NCBI RefSeq assembly: GCF_002920575.1
Contig: NZ_PQSQ01000005.1
Location: 101,267-165,266 of the forward strand
Origin: Streptomyces sp. Ru73
Lineage (GTDB): Bacteria > Actinomycetota > Actinomycetes > Streptomycetales > Streptomycetaceae
Length of the DNA stretch: 64,000 nucleotides
Reading direction: 5' to 3'
The first letter of the stretch is position 1. Each line of letters begins with the position of its first letter. The translations under genes were made by a program, and so were the position numbers. Shown here piece after piece: positions 41,329-49,915 of the stretch. The notes under the pieces are model-generated. The model saw only the letters and a program-made list of their open reading frames with translations. It did not search any database and was not told the DNA's origin.

Positions 41329-42222
41329 ATGTACGCACACGACCGGAAGCCGGAAGAGGCACAGCGGAAGGCGGCGACCACGCGCAGGCCCGTCCCGTCC
41401 GAAGCCACCGCCGCCGGCACGCACAGCCCCGACGCGCTCCGGGCATTGCAGCGCAGTGCCGGTAACGCGGCGGTTGCCCGGGCAATTGAGAAGGAGCGGA
41501 ATGGCGCCTCCTCAGGGCCCGTCGTACAGCGGTGGCCGAAGGGGCCGCACATGCAGAGCTATGACCGCGCAAGCATTTCCAACGCAACGACTGAGGAAAT
41601 GCTGAGTTACCAGGGAGTGGCCGCCGAGCGCCCGTCCTCCCCGCGAGCGCGGCAGCGCCTGGACGAACTCCAGGGCGAGAACCAGTACGACCGTGCCCTC
41701 GCCACCAACTGGCAGCAGAACCAGCGCATCGGTACGACGCACGGCGCTTCTCCCGTCCCCATTTCCCGCAATCACCGGCTGTCGGATCACTACGTCGGGC
41801 ACATCATCGAGCGCGCTGCCGAGACCCGCCGCGCCGCAGGCAATGACGGAATGCGGCTGCTGGAGATCGACACCGCGGTGCGGCAGCTCATCACCGCATG
41901 CGCCCCGTCCCCCTCGGTCGACGGCATCATGGACGGCTTCCGTCAATTCGCCGGTGCGAACAACGGATTCCAGGAAGTCGTCGGCGCGACCTCGAACAAC
42001 GGCCGGAATCTGCGAGCGGGCCACTCCCGCGACAACTCGACCATCAAGGAGCACTTCGACCCGGGTATTATCGTGGGCGGCGAAGCGACGCCCATCACCA
42101 AATCCATCATGGAGGCGGTGAACAATCTGGCGAGCGCAAAGGTCATCCCGAAGGAGCTGGCGGAGGAAGCGCTTCAGCCCTACCGAGGCTGGACGTCCTC
42201 CGATGTCCGGACCCGCGCCTGA
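41329..42222 (+). CDS. Protein with N-terminal eCIS-associated motif and unknown C-terminal (possible effector/toxin) domain
   Basis: 297 residues. An unstructured N-terminus leads to SPDALRALQRSAGNAAVARAIEKE. The ALQR-x-AGNAAV signature is known from actinobacterial proteins linked to extracellular contractile injection systems and polymorphic-toxin-like cargo. PVVQRW follows, another segment typical of those proteins. The C-terminal 220 residues are not recognised; conserved-looking polar motifs are ISRNHRLSDHYVGHIIE, GATSNNGRNLRAGHSRDN and EHFDPGIIVGG. The domain has relatively less GC-extreme codon use than its neighbours, suggesting transfer. GGGAGAGG five bases before the ATG fixes the start. 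No injection-system genes or immunity gene adjoin. Confidence 0.75.
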   Translation: MYAHDRKPEEAQRKAATTRRPVPSEATAAGTHSPDALRALQRSAGNAAVARAIEKERNGASSGPVVQRWPKGPHMQSYDRASISNATTEEMLSYQGVAAERPSSPRARQRLDELQGENQYDRALATNWQQNQRIGTTHGASPVPISRNHRLSDHYVGHIIERAAETRRAAGNDGMRLLEIDTAVRQLITACAPSPSVDGIMDGFRQFAGANNGFQEVVGATSNNGRNLRAGHSRDNSTIKEHFDPGIIVGGEATPITKSIMEAVNNLASAKVIPKELAEEALQPYRGWTSSDVRTRA

Positions 42223-42246
42223 GCGTCGAGCGCCGCGGTGAACGTG

Positions 42247-43758
42247 TCAGCCCGGTGACGTACGGTCCGGTGCCGGTGCCGGTGCCGGTGCCGGTGCCGG
42301 TGCCGATTCCGGTCCGGGGGCCGATTCCGGTCCCGCCCCCGGTTCCGCCTCCGAGAGATCCGAGACCTCGGAGACACTGGATGCGCCGGAAGCATCGGGT
42401 GCATCGGAGGCACTGGCGGCATCGACCGACGCCTCGGACACAGGCGCCGCCGCGCGGCGGGGGAGCAGCAGCGGCGTCGCCAGCAGGAGTACGCCGGCCA
42501 GGGCAATCGCCGTACGCGGACCGAACAGGCTGCCCAGCACGCCCCACACGGCCGTCAGCAGCGCGGTCGAGGTCTTGGTCGACACCGACCAGGCGGTCAG
42601 CGTACGGGTCACCCGGGCGGTCGCGGTGCGTTCGAGACGGTACGTGCTGTACACCGGGTTGAAGACCCCGCAGCAGAAGATGAGCCCGAGTTCGACGCCC
42701 ATCACCAGCAGCAGCCCTCCGGTGCCCGGCCCCAGGAAGGCCAGGCCGATGGGCCAGACCGCGCGCAGTGTCCCGGTGACGACCAGGACCCGGTGCTGCC
42801 CGTACCGGGTGACGAGCGGTCGGGCGAGCCGCGACCCCAGCAGCCCGCCGACCGCGGGCGCGGCGAAGGCGAGGCCGTACTGCCACGGTGCGAACCCGAG
42901 CCGCCCGAGCATCAGGACGGCGAGCAGCGGCTCGGCGGCCATCACCAGGCCGTTGAAGAGGGCGGTGTTGAAGAACAGCGGACGCAGCGTCGCGTCGCCG
43001 AGGATGTACCGCCAGCCGTCGAGCAGGTCCCCGGCCCGCATGCGCGTGGCCTCCCGGCGCTCGGGCCGCGGCTCGTGCCCGCCCGTCGCGCGAATGCCCA
43101 GGGCCGAGAGCAGGTAGCTCACCGCGTCGGCCACCACCGTCGCCACCGGTCCGAGGAGCCCGATCGCCGCGCCACCCAACGGCGGCCCGACGATCGTGGT
43201 CGACCAGGCCGTGGCCTCGAACCGGGCGTTGGCGACGAGCAGGTCCTCGGCCGGCAGCAGTGTTTTCAGGTACGCGCCCGAGGCGGCCCGGAAGGTGATG
43301 TCGGCCGCCGCGACGACGACCGAGACCAGCAGAAGCTGAACGAAGGTGAGCACCCCGAATGCGTACGCGGCGGGGATCGTCAGCAGCGCAGCGCACCGCA
43401 CCAGGTCCGTCCCGATCAGCACCGGCCGCTTGCGGCGGAACTCCACCCACGGGCCGAGCGGCACCGCCACCGCCGCGCCCACCGCGGTCCCCACCGAGGA
43501 CAGTGCGGCGACCTCGGCCGGCCCGGCGTTGAGCACCTGGATGGCGATCAGCGGGAACGCGCCGAAGGCGAGCCACGTACCGAGCGCGCTGGTCCCGTAC
43601 GCACCCCAGAGCCACCCGAATTGCCGCCCGAGCCGCTGCTCCGGCCGCCGCCCCAGCCCATGCTCCGGCCGCCGCCCGACCCGCTGCCACGGCCAATGTC
43701 CCAGGCGATGCCCCGGCCGACGACCGGGTGCATGCCCCGGCCCGTGCCCGCTCCCCAT
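42247..43758 (-). CDS. MFS exporter (multidrug-efflux type)
   Basis: 503 residues, about 12 helices. FGWLWGAYGTSALGTWLAFGAFPLIAIQV opens the membrane domain, and VEFRRKRPVLIGTDLVR is the cytoplasmic loop 2-3 motif of the MFS_3/enterobactin-exporter-like group. The N-terminal 50 residues are a basic Gly/Pro/Arg tract. The C-terminal 70 residues are low-complexity Ala/Ser/Pro ending in APAP repeats encoded by a CCGGTG hexamer array. GAGGAG eight bases upstream supports ATG 43758. It is divergent from a LysR regulator that probably controls it. Confidence 0.87.
   Translation of the reverse strand: MGSGHGPGHAPGRRPGHRLGHWPWQRVGRRPEHGLGRRPEQRLGRQFGWLWGAYGTSALGTWLAFGAFPLIAIQVLNAGPAEVAALSSVGTAVGAAVAVPLGPWVEFRRKRPVLIGTDLVRCAALLTIPAAYAFGVLTFVQLLLVSVVVAAADITFRAASGAYLKTLLPAEDLLVANARFEATAWSTTIVGPPLGGAAIGLLGPVATVVADAVSYLLSALGIRATGGHEPRPERREATRMRAGDLLDGWRYILGDATLRPLFFNTALFNGLVMAAEPLLAVLMLGRLGFAPWQYGLAFAAPAVGGLLGSRLARPLVTRYGQHRVLVVTGTLRAVWPIGLAFLGPGTGGLLLVMGVELGLIFCCGVFNPVYSTYRLERTATARVTRTLTAWSVSTKTSTALLTAVWGVLGSLFGPRTAIALAGVLLLATPLLLPRRAAAPVSEASVDAASASDAPDASGASSVSEVSDLSEAEPGAGPESAPGPESAPAPAPAPAPAPDRTSPG
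42267..42302. repeat. Six tandem CCGGTG hexamers
   Basis: A perfect 6 x 6-bp array inside the 3' end of the MFS gene, encoding alternating Ala-Pro. Being in frame, copy-number change by slippage would alter only tail length. Confidence 0.9.
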
Positions 43759-43858
43759 GCCGCCGCTCCTCGCCACTCACCCGCACCACCAACCTGCGAC
43801 CGGAAGCATCAAAGCGAGCAGCACAACCCGAGATCAAACAACCGCAGAGCCCGCAGCC

Positions 43859-43873
43859 ACAACCATCGGTTGT
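43859..43873. promoter_or_regulatory. Dyad at the LysR/MFS divergent promoter
   Basis: ACAACC-ATC-GGTTGT, 18 bases before the LysR start. It fits the T-N11-A-type LysR-box position and form. Confidence 0.6.
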
Positions 43874-43890
43874 ACACCTAGAGTGTCGGC

Positions 43891-44853
43891 ATGGACCTCG
43901 ACACCGTCCGTACGTTCGTCGCCGCAGCCGACGCGGGACAGTTCCAGGAGGCCGCCGCCGAGCTGGCGATCACCCAGCAGGCCGTCTCCAAGCGCATCGC
44001 CGCGCTGGAGCGCAACCTCGGCGTACGGCTCTTCACCCGCACCGCGCGCGGCGCCGAGCTCACCATCGACGGCCAGGCCTTCCTTCCCCACGCGCGCGAG
44101 CTGCTGCGCGTCGCCGAGCGGGCGTTCGCATCCGTACACACCAGTCGCCGTCCGCTGCGCGTCGACGTGATCGCCTCGCGCGTCGCACCGTCGGGCCTGA
44201 TGCGCGGCTTCCACCGTGCGCACCCCGAGGTCGACCTCGACGTGGTGATGCTGTTCGACTTCGAGGCTGCCGTCGCCGCCCTCCGCTCCGGCGCGATCGA
44301 CGCCTCCTTCCGCGCCGTCGCCATGCCCGGCAGGCCGCTTCCCGAGGACATCGCGTCCGTCAGGGTGCTCGACGAGCCGCTCCAGCTCCTCACCGGCCCC
44401 GACCACGCGCTGGCAGACGCCCGGTCGGTGACCCTCGCACAGCTCGCCGGGCACCGGATCTGGATGCCCGGCATCGTCCCCGGTACGGAGTGGGCCGCGT
44501 ACTACGACGACCTCGTCGCCGCATTCGGCCTCACCATCGAGGCGACCGGCCCCAACTTCGGCTCCGACGCACTCCTCGACACCATCGCCGACACCCCGGA
44601 ACTGGCCACCTTCATGGGCGAGCAGACCATCCCCCGGCTACCGCAGGGAGGTGCCACCGGAGCCTGGCCCGCCGGCCACGACCTGCGCCGCATCCCGGTG
44701 ACCGACCCCACGCCGGTCTACCCGCACTCGCTCCTCTGGCACCGCGACAACCCCCACCCGGCCCTGGCCACCCTCCGCGCCCACCTCGCCGCCCCGGCGA
44801 CCGACTTCAACGTCGCCGGGACGTGGACGCCGGACTGGGTGCTTACGAGCTGA
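43891..44853 (+). CDS. LysR family transcriptional regulator
   Basis: 320 residues. The N-terminal HTH is MDLDTVRTFVAAADAGQFQEAAAELAITQQAVSKRIAALERNLGVRLFTRTARG, a standard LysR opening. The inducer-binding domain follows (PLRVDVIASRVAPSGLMRGFHRAHPEVDLDVVML). LysR proteins usually control a divergent gene with a small-molecule co-inducer; here that is the MFS exporter. Confidence 0.93.
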   Translation: MDLDTVRTFVAAADAGQFQEAAAELAITQQAVSKRIAALERNLGVRLFTRTARGAELTIDGQAFLPHARELLRVAERAFASVHTSRRPLRVDVIASRVAPSGLMRGFHRAHPEVDLDVVMLFDFEAAVAALRSGAIDASFRAVAMPGRPLPEDIASVRVLDEPLQLLTGPDHALADARSVTLAQLAGHRIWMPGIVPGTEWAAYYDDLVAAFGLTIEATGPNFGSDALLDTIADTPELATFMGEQTIPRLPQGGATGAWPAGHDLRRIPVTDPTPVYPHSLLWHRDNPHPALATLRAHLAAPATDFNVAGTWTPDWVLTS

Positions 44854-44911
44854 AGCGCCGCCGCGTCTTCGTTCATGTGCTGCAGCGGCACCGGTACCAG
44901 CACCAGCCTGC

Positions 44912-45550
44912 TCAGCTCGGAAGACCTACCAAGCCCCAGCCACGCCGGGCGGCCTCCGCTGTCACCGCGCCCCACTCGCCGATGAGCGCGGCGAACCCCT
45001 CGAACGACTCCGGACGCCCGGCCCAGCCCTCGCACTCCGCAGCGAAGGGGCCGCGCAGCTCCTCGATGCGCGACGTCGCCCGCTCCCAGGCACGGGCCTT
45101 GTCAGGCACCGCCTCCGGCGGACAGACGAAGAGGGTGGACCGCCGCCACAAGCCACCGACCGAGTCGCCGACCGACGGAAAGAAGCCTCCCGCGTCCGTC
45201 GCGGTAAGACCTCCGTCCGGGTCGTCCTCCCAGATCAGCCCGCTCAAGAAGCAGTCCAAGTCCTCGCGCAGCGACGACTCGGCGAGCGGCCGCATGTCGG
45301 CCCAGGCCGCCCCCGCGCAGCGATGCCAGCTGTACGAGCGGGTGACGCTGAAGAAGCGGTACTCGGCACACCACGCCGCCTCCCCGCCCGGAGGCCAGAG
45401 CCACCCCTTGGCCGCCCCGCTGCTGATGTAGTACTCGTCATCGGGCCCCAACGGCCAGATCGCATCGTCCATGGCCTCGATACGGTCCTCGACGCGAATT
45501 TCGCGCAGCCGCTCCCAGTCGGCCATGCATACGGTGAGATCCAGTCCCAT
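44912..45550 (-). CDS. Protein of unknown function
   Basis: 212 residues, soluble, not recognised. It is Trp-rich and acidic: GLDLTVCMADWERLREI at the start, then PDDEYYISSGAAKGWLWPPGGEAAWCAEYRFFSVTRSYSWHRCAG and a Trp/Gly-rich C-terminus. No signal peptide, membrane helix or metal motif is evident. The coding nature is supported by strong third-position GC and full-length continuity. It is isolated between the convergent LysR gene and another leftward unknown gene. Confidence 0.65.
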   Translation of the reverse strand: MGLDLTVCMADWERLREIRVEDRIEAMDDAIWPLGPDDEYYISSGAAKGWLWPPGGEAAWCAEYRFFSVTRSYSWHRCAGAAWADMRPLAESSLREDLDCFLSGLIWEDDPDGGLTATDAGGFFPSVGDSVGGLWRRSTLFVCPPEAVPDKARAWERATSRIEELRGPFAAECEGWAGRPESFEGFAALIGEWGAVTAEAARRGWGLVGLPS

Positions 45551-45612
45551 GGCGGCACGATACGACCACTGCCTGCGGTGCGCGCGAGCGGCGGAGCAGA
45601 GCTGCCGGAGCC

Positions 45613-46737
45613 CTATCCGTCCATGCCCATGCGGGTGAGGTACGCGTCGTGGAGTTTGTCGCGGTAGTGCGCGGCGGTGGCACGCTTGATGTGCCGCTGC
45701 CCGGCCCAGCGGTCGTAGATGTCGAGCACCTGCCTGTCGCCGTCCAGGAAGTGCTTCCGGTGCGCGGCCGTGGCCGGCCGGGAGGCGATGGTGCTCGCGG
45801 CGGGGCTGGTGGTGACCTGCCGGGGCGCCGCACGGAACGTCCCCCGGCTCGCCCGGAACACAGCATCGTCGAACGCCTTGAGGTCGGCGTCATCGACCCG
45901 CTTCGCCAGCTCCTGGCGGGACTGCATCAGGGTGGCGATCATCCACCCGGTGGACCTCATCTCCAGCTCCGTAGCCAGGTAGGCGTTCTTCTGGTCGTGC
46001 TGGGCGGGTTGGATGGCGTCCTGGCCCAGGCGCTCCAAGTAGTAGGCCAGGTAGGCGCGTTCGGCGTCGTACAGCATGGCGAACGACTTGGGATCGGTCG
46101 CCAACGCGCGTACGGCGCTCTTGAGCGCGCGACCGTCCCACTGCCGGCTGAAGAGGGCGTGCGCCTCGCGGGGGACCGGATAGGCCGCCGCCCAGTTGGC
46201 GCTCTGGTCCTTGCCCGTGTACTCGGCGTCCCGGCCCAGCACCGCGGGTATCTTCCGATACGTCGTGCCCGTGATGTCCCGGTGCGCGTCGGCGATGTAG
46301 GCGACGAGAATGCGTGCCAGGTACGGCTGCAGCCCGTCCGGGACGTTCGCCTCCTCGTACTCCTCGCCGACGGTCATGACGGCCGCGTGCGCGACGCGCG
46401 CCATGGGCATGGTGTGCATCCGGCCGCCACCCGTCGCGGCGGCGACCAGCGCCGGCCCGGCCACTCCCACGCCGTCCTCGTCCGCACACAGCGGGTCGGC
46501 ATCGTTGCCGAGCAGCTTCTTCACCCGCCCGATACGGGAGAGGTCCTGCCCGGGATCCAGGGCGCGGGTCGCCGCGCGCGGGTCCTTGGCCAGCGCCACC
46601 ATCGAGGCGGGAGCATCACGACAGCCGAACCCGGCGGCTTTACCGATGACCGGGACCAGGGCGGCCGCTGTGCCCAGCACGAGCACGACCGCCAGTATCC
46701 CGAGCCATCGGCCCCGGCTGATGTTCGGTATGCGCAT
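45613..46737 (-). CDS. Exported or membrane-anchored protein of unknown function
   Basis: 374 residues. A short basic start (MRIPNISRGRWLG) precedes one hydrophobic segment (ILAVVLVLGTAAALVPVIG), so the rest is likely outside the membrane. The body is helical, with GEEYEEANVPDGLQPYLARILVAYIADAHRDITGTTYRK near the middle. A Ser/Ala/Thr-rich linker (TTSPAASTIASRPATAA) precedes the last 45 residues. No catalytic motif is recognised. It stands alone. Confidence 0.7.
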   Translation of the reverse strand: MRIPNISRGRWLGILAVVLVLGTAAALVPVIGKAAGFGCRDAPASMVALAKDPRAATRALDPGQDLSRIGRVKKLLGNDADPLCADEDGVGVAGPALVAAATGGGRMHTMPMARVAHAAVMTVGEEYEEANVPDGLQPYLARILVAYIADAHRDITGTTYRKIPAVLGRDAEYTGKDQSANWAAAYPVPREAHALFSRQWDGRALKSAVRALATDPKSFAMLYDAERAYLAYYLERLGQDAIQPAQHDQKNAYLATELEMRSTGWMIATLMQSRQELAKRVDDADLKAFDDAVFRASRGTFRAAPRQVTTSPAASTIASRPATAAHRKHFLDGDRQVLDIYDRWAGQRHIKRATAAHYRDKLHDAYLTRMGMDG

Positions 46738-47033
46738 GTCCTGGCCTCTCTCCGCCGACGGTCCGGCTGATCACCTTAACCATCGGCGCAGCGCCCCTCT
46801 CCCCGCACACCGGCAGCGGGGCCGCTACGCCCGGGCGTCGGGCTGGGGCAGGCCCGGGCGTCGGGCCGGTGCAGGGGGTGACGTCTCTCGGGCCTCCAGC
46901 CCAACGGGCGTACACCGGTGGCTGGTTGGCCCCCCGGATCGGGGTAGTCGCTCGGGAGCCGCCTTCACCACACACAGCGAGCGCGTGCGCGCCGCCACCC
47001 CCACGACTTCATCCCTCTCAATCTCTCAACCGC

Positions 47034-47546
47034 TCAACCGCTCAGCGCCCGGCGCATGCAGATCCGCGGCCACCGGTCCAGGCCATGGGCCGCCTCCCGC
47101 TCGCGGATCGTCCGCAGTCCGGGAGTGAGCCTGTCGTCGTCCATGGGCCGAAAGCCACAACGCGCGTAGTAGGGGGCGTTCCACGGGACCTGGGTGAACG
47201 TGGTCAGGGTCAACGCGGGCGCGCCCTCGAGCCTGGCATGCGCAGCCAGGTGGTCGAGCAGCAGCCGCCCGATACCGCGACGCGCGCTGTCCGGATGCAC
47301 CGAGACCTGCTCGACGTGGAGGTTGCCGTCGACGCGGTCGGCGATCAGATAGGCCACCGGGGCATCGGCGTCGTCGGCCACGACCCAGGCCAGCCCGCTG
47401 CGGTGGTAACGAGCGAGCTCGCCGACCGGCAACGGTTCATCCTCGGCGATCTCCGGCATGCCGACATCCCGGAACCACTGCCCGGCTGCCCTCTCGATGT
47501 CCTGAAGGAGGGTCAGTTCGTCCAGGCGTACGGCTCGGATGCGCAT
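47034..47546 (-). CDS. GNAT family N-acetyltransferase
   Basis: 170 residues. RAVRLDELTLLQDIERAAGQWF at the start is followed by the acetyl-CoA motif EQVSVHPDSARRGIGRLLLDHLAAHA and then FTQVPWNAPYYARCGFRPM, all standard for single-domain GNATs. Substrate unknown. Confidence 0.92.
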   Translation of the reverse strand: MRIRAVRLDELTLLQDIERAAGQWFRDVGMPEIAEDEPLPVGELARYHRSGLAWVVADDADAPVAYLIADRVDGNLHVEQVSVHPDSARRGIGRLLLDHLAAHARLEGAPALTLTTFTQVPWNAPYYARCGFRPMDDDRLTPGLRTIREREAAHGLDRWPRICMRRALSG

Positions 47547-47592
47547 GGATGCATTGTCTACAGTACGCGGGACGACGCCACCAATTATGCGG

Positions 47593-47616
47593 CCTGCGCC
47601 TGCGCCTGCGCCTGCG
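47593..47616. repeat. Four tandem CCTGCG hexamers
   Basis: A 24-bp perfect array in the gap upstream of the GNAT gene. No function is evident. Confidence 0.75.
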
Positions 47617-47628
47617 GCCTCGTCGAGG

Positions 47629-47668
47629 CCCGCCCGGGGTGATCACCGCCGCAGTCGCCCCGGGCGGG
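47629..47668 (-). terminator. Hairpin downstream of the small secreted peptide gene
   Basis: CCCGCCCGGGG and its exact complement (47629-47639, 47658-47668) around an 18-base loop, 38 bases beyond the peptide stop on its strand. Confidence 0.65.
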
Positions 47669-47705
47669 TGGGGAAAGCCTTAGGCGGACCCCTGCCTCCG
47701 AGGCG

Positions 47706-47861
47706 TCAGAGGACGCCACCGCTGCCGGCGATGGCGGCGTGGGCGTTGGCGTTGTTCCACGAAGGCTGCGGGTCGGCTGCCGTGGCTACGGCGGCGCTGC
47801 CTACCAGCGCGGCCGCGGCGAGCGTGAGGGTTGCGAGAACGGTGGCGACGAGCTTCCTCAT
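47706..47861 (-). CDS. 51-residue secreted peptide precursor
   Basis: The ATG at 47861 has a strong ribosome site (GAGGAAGG, seven bases away). Residues 1-28 (RKLVATVLATLTLAAAALV...) are a classical Sec signal ending in ATA. This leaves a mature peptide of about 23 residues, starting ADPQPSWNNANAH and ending GSGGVL. No cysteine is present. The Trp-Asn-Asn / Gly-Gly-Val-Leu composition recalls short surface peptides of streptomycetes, such as fragments of chaplins, but it is far shorter than a chaplin domain and I do not assign it. It has its own terminator. Confidence 0.78.
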   Translation of the reverse strand: MRKLVATVLATLTLAAAALVGSAAVATAADPQPSWNNANAHAAIAGSGGVL

Positions 47862-48012
47862 GGGACTGCCTTCCTCTGGCGGAGCCCGGATCGGGTCGCC
47901 TCCGGCATATCCTGGGCCGCTCCGGGATACGCCGAACGTCCCTCGTGCGGGGCCTGGCTTCACCCATGTGGGCCAGCGGCCGGCTGAATGCCGACGCCGG
48001 CCAAGGAGGGGG

Positions 48013-48609
48013 TCAGGCGCCGCTGACGACCCGCATGAAGACGACGGGTTCGGCTCCATCGTTGCGGTAGGCGTACTCCTGATCGCTGGCGACGACGGTA
48101 CTCTGCCCGGCCCCCAGGACCTGATTCCCGGTCTCGGTCGCCAGGGTCAGGCGGCCGGAGAGGACGTGGTGGATTTCCTGCGCGCCGGGGCGGTCGGGTT
48201 CGGCGTCGTACTGGCCTCCGGGGGCCAGGGTCCAGCGCCACAGTTCGGCTCGTGGCGCTTGGGTGGCGCCCCGTGGAGCTTGAGTTGCCCCCAGCAGGAG
48301 TGCCTGGCTGCCGTCCGGAGCCTGCCACACGAGGGTCCCCTCGACCTGTTCGCCCGCGGTGTTGTCCTCGGGTAGAGCCAGCGCGGCGAAGTCGGTGTCC
48401 AAGGCACGCGCGGCGCGGTCGACGGTGGCAAGGCTGGGGTTCGCACGGCCCAGCTCGATGTCGGTGAGCATCCGCCGGCTGAGTCCGCTGGCCTCCGCCA
48501 GCTGCTGCACACTCCAGCCGCGTTGCTTGCGCAGCGTGCGAATGCGGTCGCCGATGCGGGCGACGAACTGTTGCGTAGCGCTGCTGCCGGGCTCGGCCTC
48601 ACTCCTCAT
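48013..48609 (-). CDS. XRE family regulator with C-terminal cupin sensor domain
   Basis: 198 residues. The HTH is RIRTLRKQRGWSVQQLAEASGLSRRMLTDIELGRANPSLATVDRAARAL. A short Gly/Thr-rich linker precedes a cupin (HHVLSGRLTLATETGNQVLGAGQSTVVASDQEYAYRND). XRE-cupin proteins often control amino-acid or polyamine catabolism, which fits the aminotransferase and arginase genes beside it. The ATG at 48609 overlaps the first of two matching operator copies, implying autorepression. Confidence 0.92.
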   Translation of the reverse strand: MRSEAEPGSSATQQFVARIGDRIRTLRKQRGWSVQQLAEASGLSRRMLTDIELGRANPSLATVDRAARALDTDFAALALPEDNTAGEQVEGTLVWQAPDGSQALLLGATQAPRGATQAPRAELWRWTLAPGGQYDAEPDRPGAQEIHHVLSGRLTLATETGNQVLGAGQSTVVASDQEYAYRNDGAEPVVFMRVVSGA

Positions 48610-48629
48610 GGTGAGCAGTATAGTGCGCA
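48608..48629. promoter_or_regulatory. Operator copy 1 of the XRE-cupin / aminotransferase divergent promoter
   Basis: ATGGTGAGCAGTATAGTGCG plus CA, with dyad core GCAGTATAGTGC at 48615-48626. It overlaps the XRE start codon. Confidence 0.75.
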
Positions 48630-48651
48630 AAAAAGTTGCCACGTCGATGAG

Positions 48652-48673
48652 TGCGCAATATATTGCTCATCAT
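48652..48673. promoter_or_regulatory. Operator copy 2 of the XRE-cupin / aminotransferase divergent promoter
   Basis: On the minus strand it reads ATGATGAGCAATATATTGCG plus CA, the same element in inverted orientation. Its core GCAATATATTGC (48655-48666) is a perfect 12-bp palindrome. Cores are 40 bp apart, centre to centre. Confidence 0.8.
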
Positions 48674-48790
48674 GCGGGCGTTCGTCACTCCTCAGGCTCA
48701 CCCGCCACGACACCGACAACGCAGACGCCATCGATAAGGCGACGAGCCGACGAGACGACAAGGCGACGAGACAACAAGGAGACAGTTCCA

Positions 48791-49915
48791 GTGAAGATCG
48801 ACCAGTTCGCAGTCGAGCAATGGATGAACGACTACGAGGAGACCTGCCGGTACAACCTGGCCGAGACCTGCGTACGCTCGCTCACCGCTGGCGAACTGCT
48901 GGACCTGTCCGGCCGGCGCGAGGAAGTGCTGGCCGAGCTGGACGCCACCCCGCTCACGTACGGGCCGATCCCCGGCAGCCCGCGCCTGCGCACCCTGATC
49001 GCGGGCCTGTACGCATCCCGGACCGCGGACAATGTCCTGGTCACCCACGGCGCCATCGGTGCCAACGCACTCGTGCACGCCACCCTCGTCGAGCCGGGCG
49101 ACCACGTCGTGGCCGTCGTCCCCACCTACCAGCAGCACTACTCCATCCCCGACAGCTACGGCGCCCGCGTCGATCACCTGCCGCTGCGTGAAGAGCACGG
49201 ATGGCTGCCCGACCTGGACGAACTCGACCGTCTCGTTACCCCGGACACCAAGCTCATAGCGGTCAACAACCCCAACAACCCCACCGGCGCGCTCATCGAC
49301 GAGGCCGGCCTCGCCCGCATCGCCGAGATCGCCGACCGCGTCGGGGCGTGGGTGCTGTGCGACGAGGTCTACCGGGGAGTGGACCAGGCAGGCGACGGAT
49401 TCACCACCTCCATCGCCGACCTGTACCGGCGCGGCATCTCCACCGGCAGCATGTCCAAGCCGTACTCCCTGGCCGGCCTGCGCCTGGGCTGGATCGTCGG
49501 CCCGGCCGAGTTGCTGAACGAGGTCACCACCCACCGCGACTACACCACGATCAGCGTGGGACGCGTCGACGACCTCCTGGCCTGCGTCGCCCTGGAACAC
49601 AAGGACGCCGTCCTGGCCCGCTCCCAGCACATCACCCGCACCAACCTCGCCATCCTCGACGAGTGGGTCAACAGCCGCAGCGACGTCACCTACGTGAAGC
49701 CGGCCTCGGGCACCACCGCACTGATCCGTTACGACACCGCCCTCGGCTCCTACGACCTGTGCACCCGCCTGCTGGAGCACACCGGCGTCATGTTCACCCC
49801 CGGCGCCGCATTCGGCATCGAGCACACCGTACGCATCGGCTTCGCCGACGACACCGAGAACCTGCGTACCGGCTTGCGTCTGTTCGGCGAGTTCCTCGAC
49901 CAGTTCATCAACTAG
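48791..49915 (+). CDS. PLP-dependent class I/II aminotransferase
   Basis: 374 residues, fold type I. NNPNNPTGALIDEAGL and VLCDEVYRGVD are the PLP-ring-binding regions. The Schiff-base lysine is in STGSMSKPYSLAGLRLGW, and the C-terminal Arg in VRIGFAD binds carboxylate. The N-terminus (VEQWMNDYEETCRYNLAETCVRSLT) lacks the usual aspartate-aminotransferase opening and resembles the capreomycidine-synthase-like branch, so a cyclase or lyase reaction cannot be excluded. AAGGAGA precedes the GTG start at about ten bases. It is under the XRE-cupin divergent promoter. Confidence 0.9.
   Translation: MKIDQFAVEQWMNDYEETCRYNLAETCVRSLTAGELLDLSGRREEVLAELDATPLTYGPIPGSPRLRTLIAGLYASRTADNVLVTHGAIGANALVHATLVEPGDHVVAVVPTYQQHYSIPDSYGARVDHLPLREEHGWLPDLDELDRLVTPDTKLIAVNNPNNPTGALIDEAGLARIAEIADRVGAWVLCDEVYRGVDQAGDGFTTSIADLYRRGISTGSMSKPYSLAGLRLGWIVGPAELLNEVTTHRDYTTISVGRVDDLLACVALEHKDAVLARSQHITRTNLAILDEWVNSRSDVTYVKPASGTTALIRYDTALGSYDLCTRLLEHTGVMFTPGAAFGIEHTVRIGFADDTENLRTGLRLFGEFLDQFIN

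Noticed and set aside
41329..42222. Calling a contractile injection system locus
   Set aside because: Only the N-terminal cargo-type motif is present; no sheath, tube, baseplate or AAA gene occurs in the window.
46738..47033. Possible gene in the gap before the GNAT gene
   Set aside because: Frames lack ribosome sites and coding composition; nothing beyond intergenic sequence is seen.
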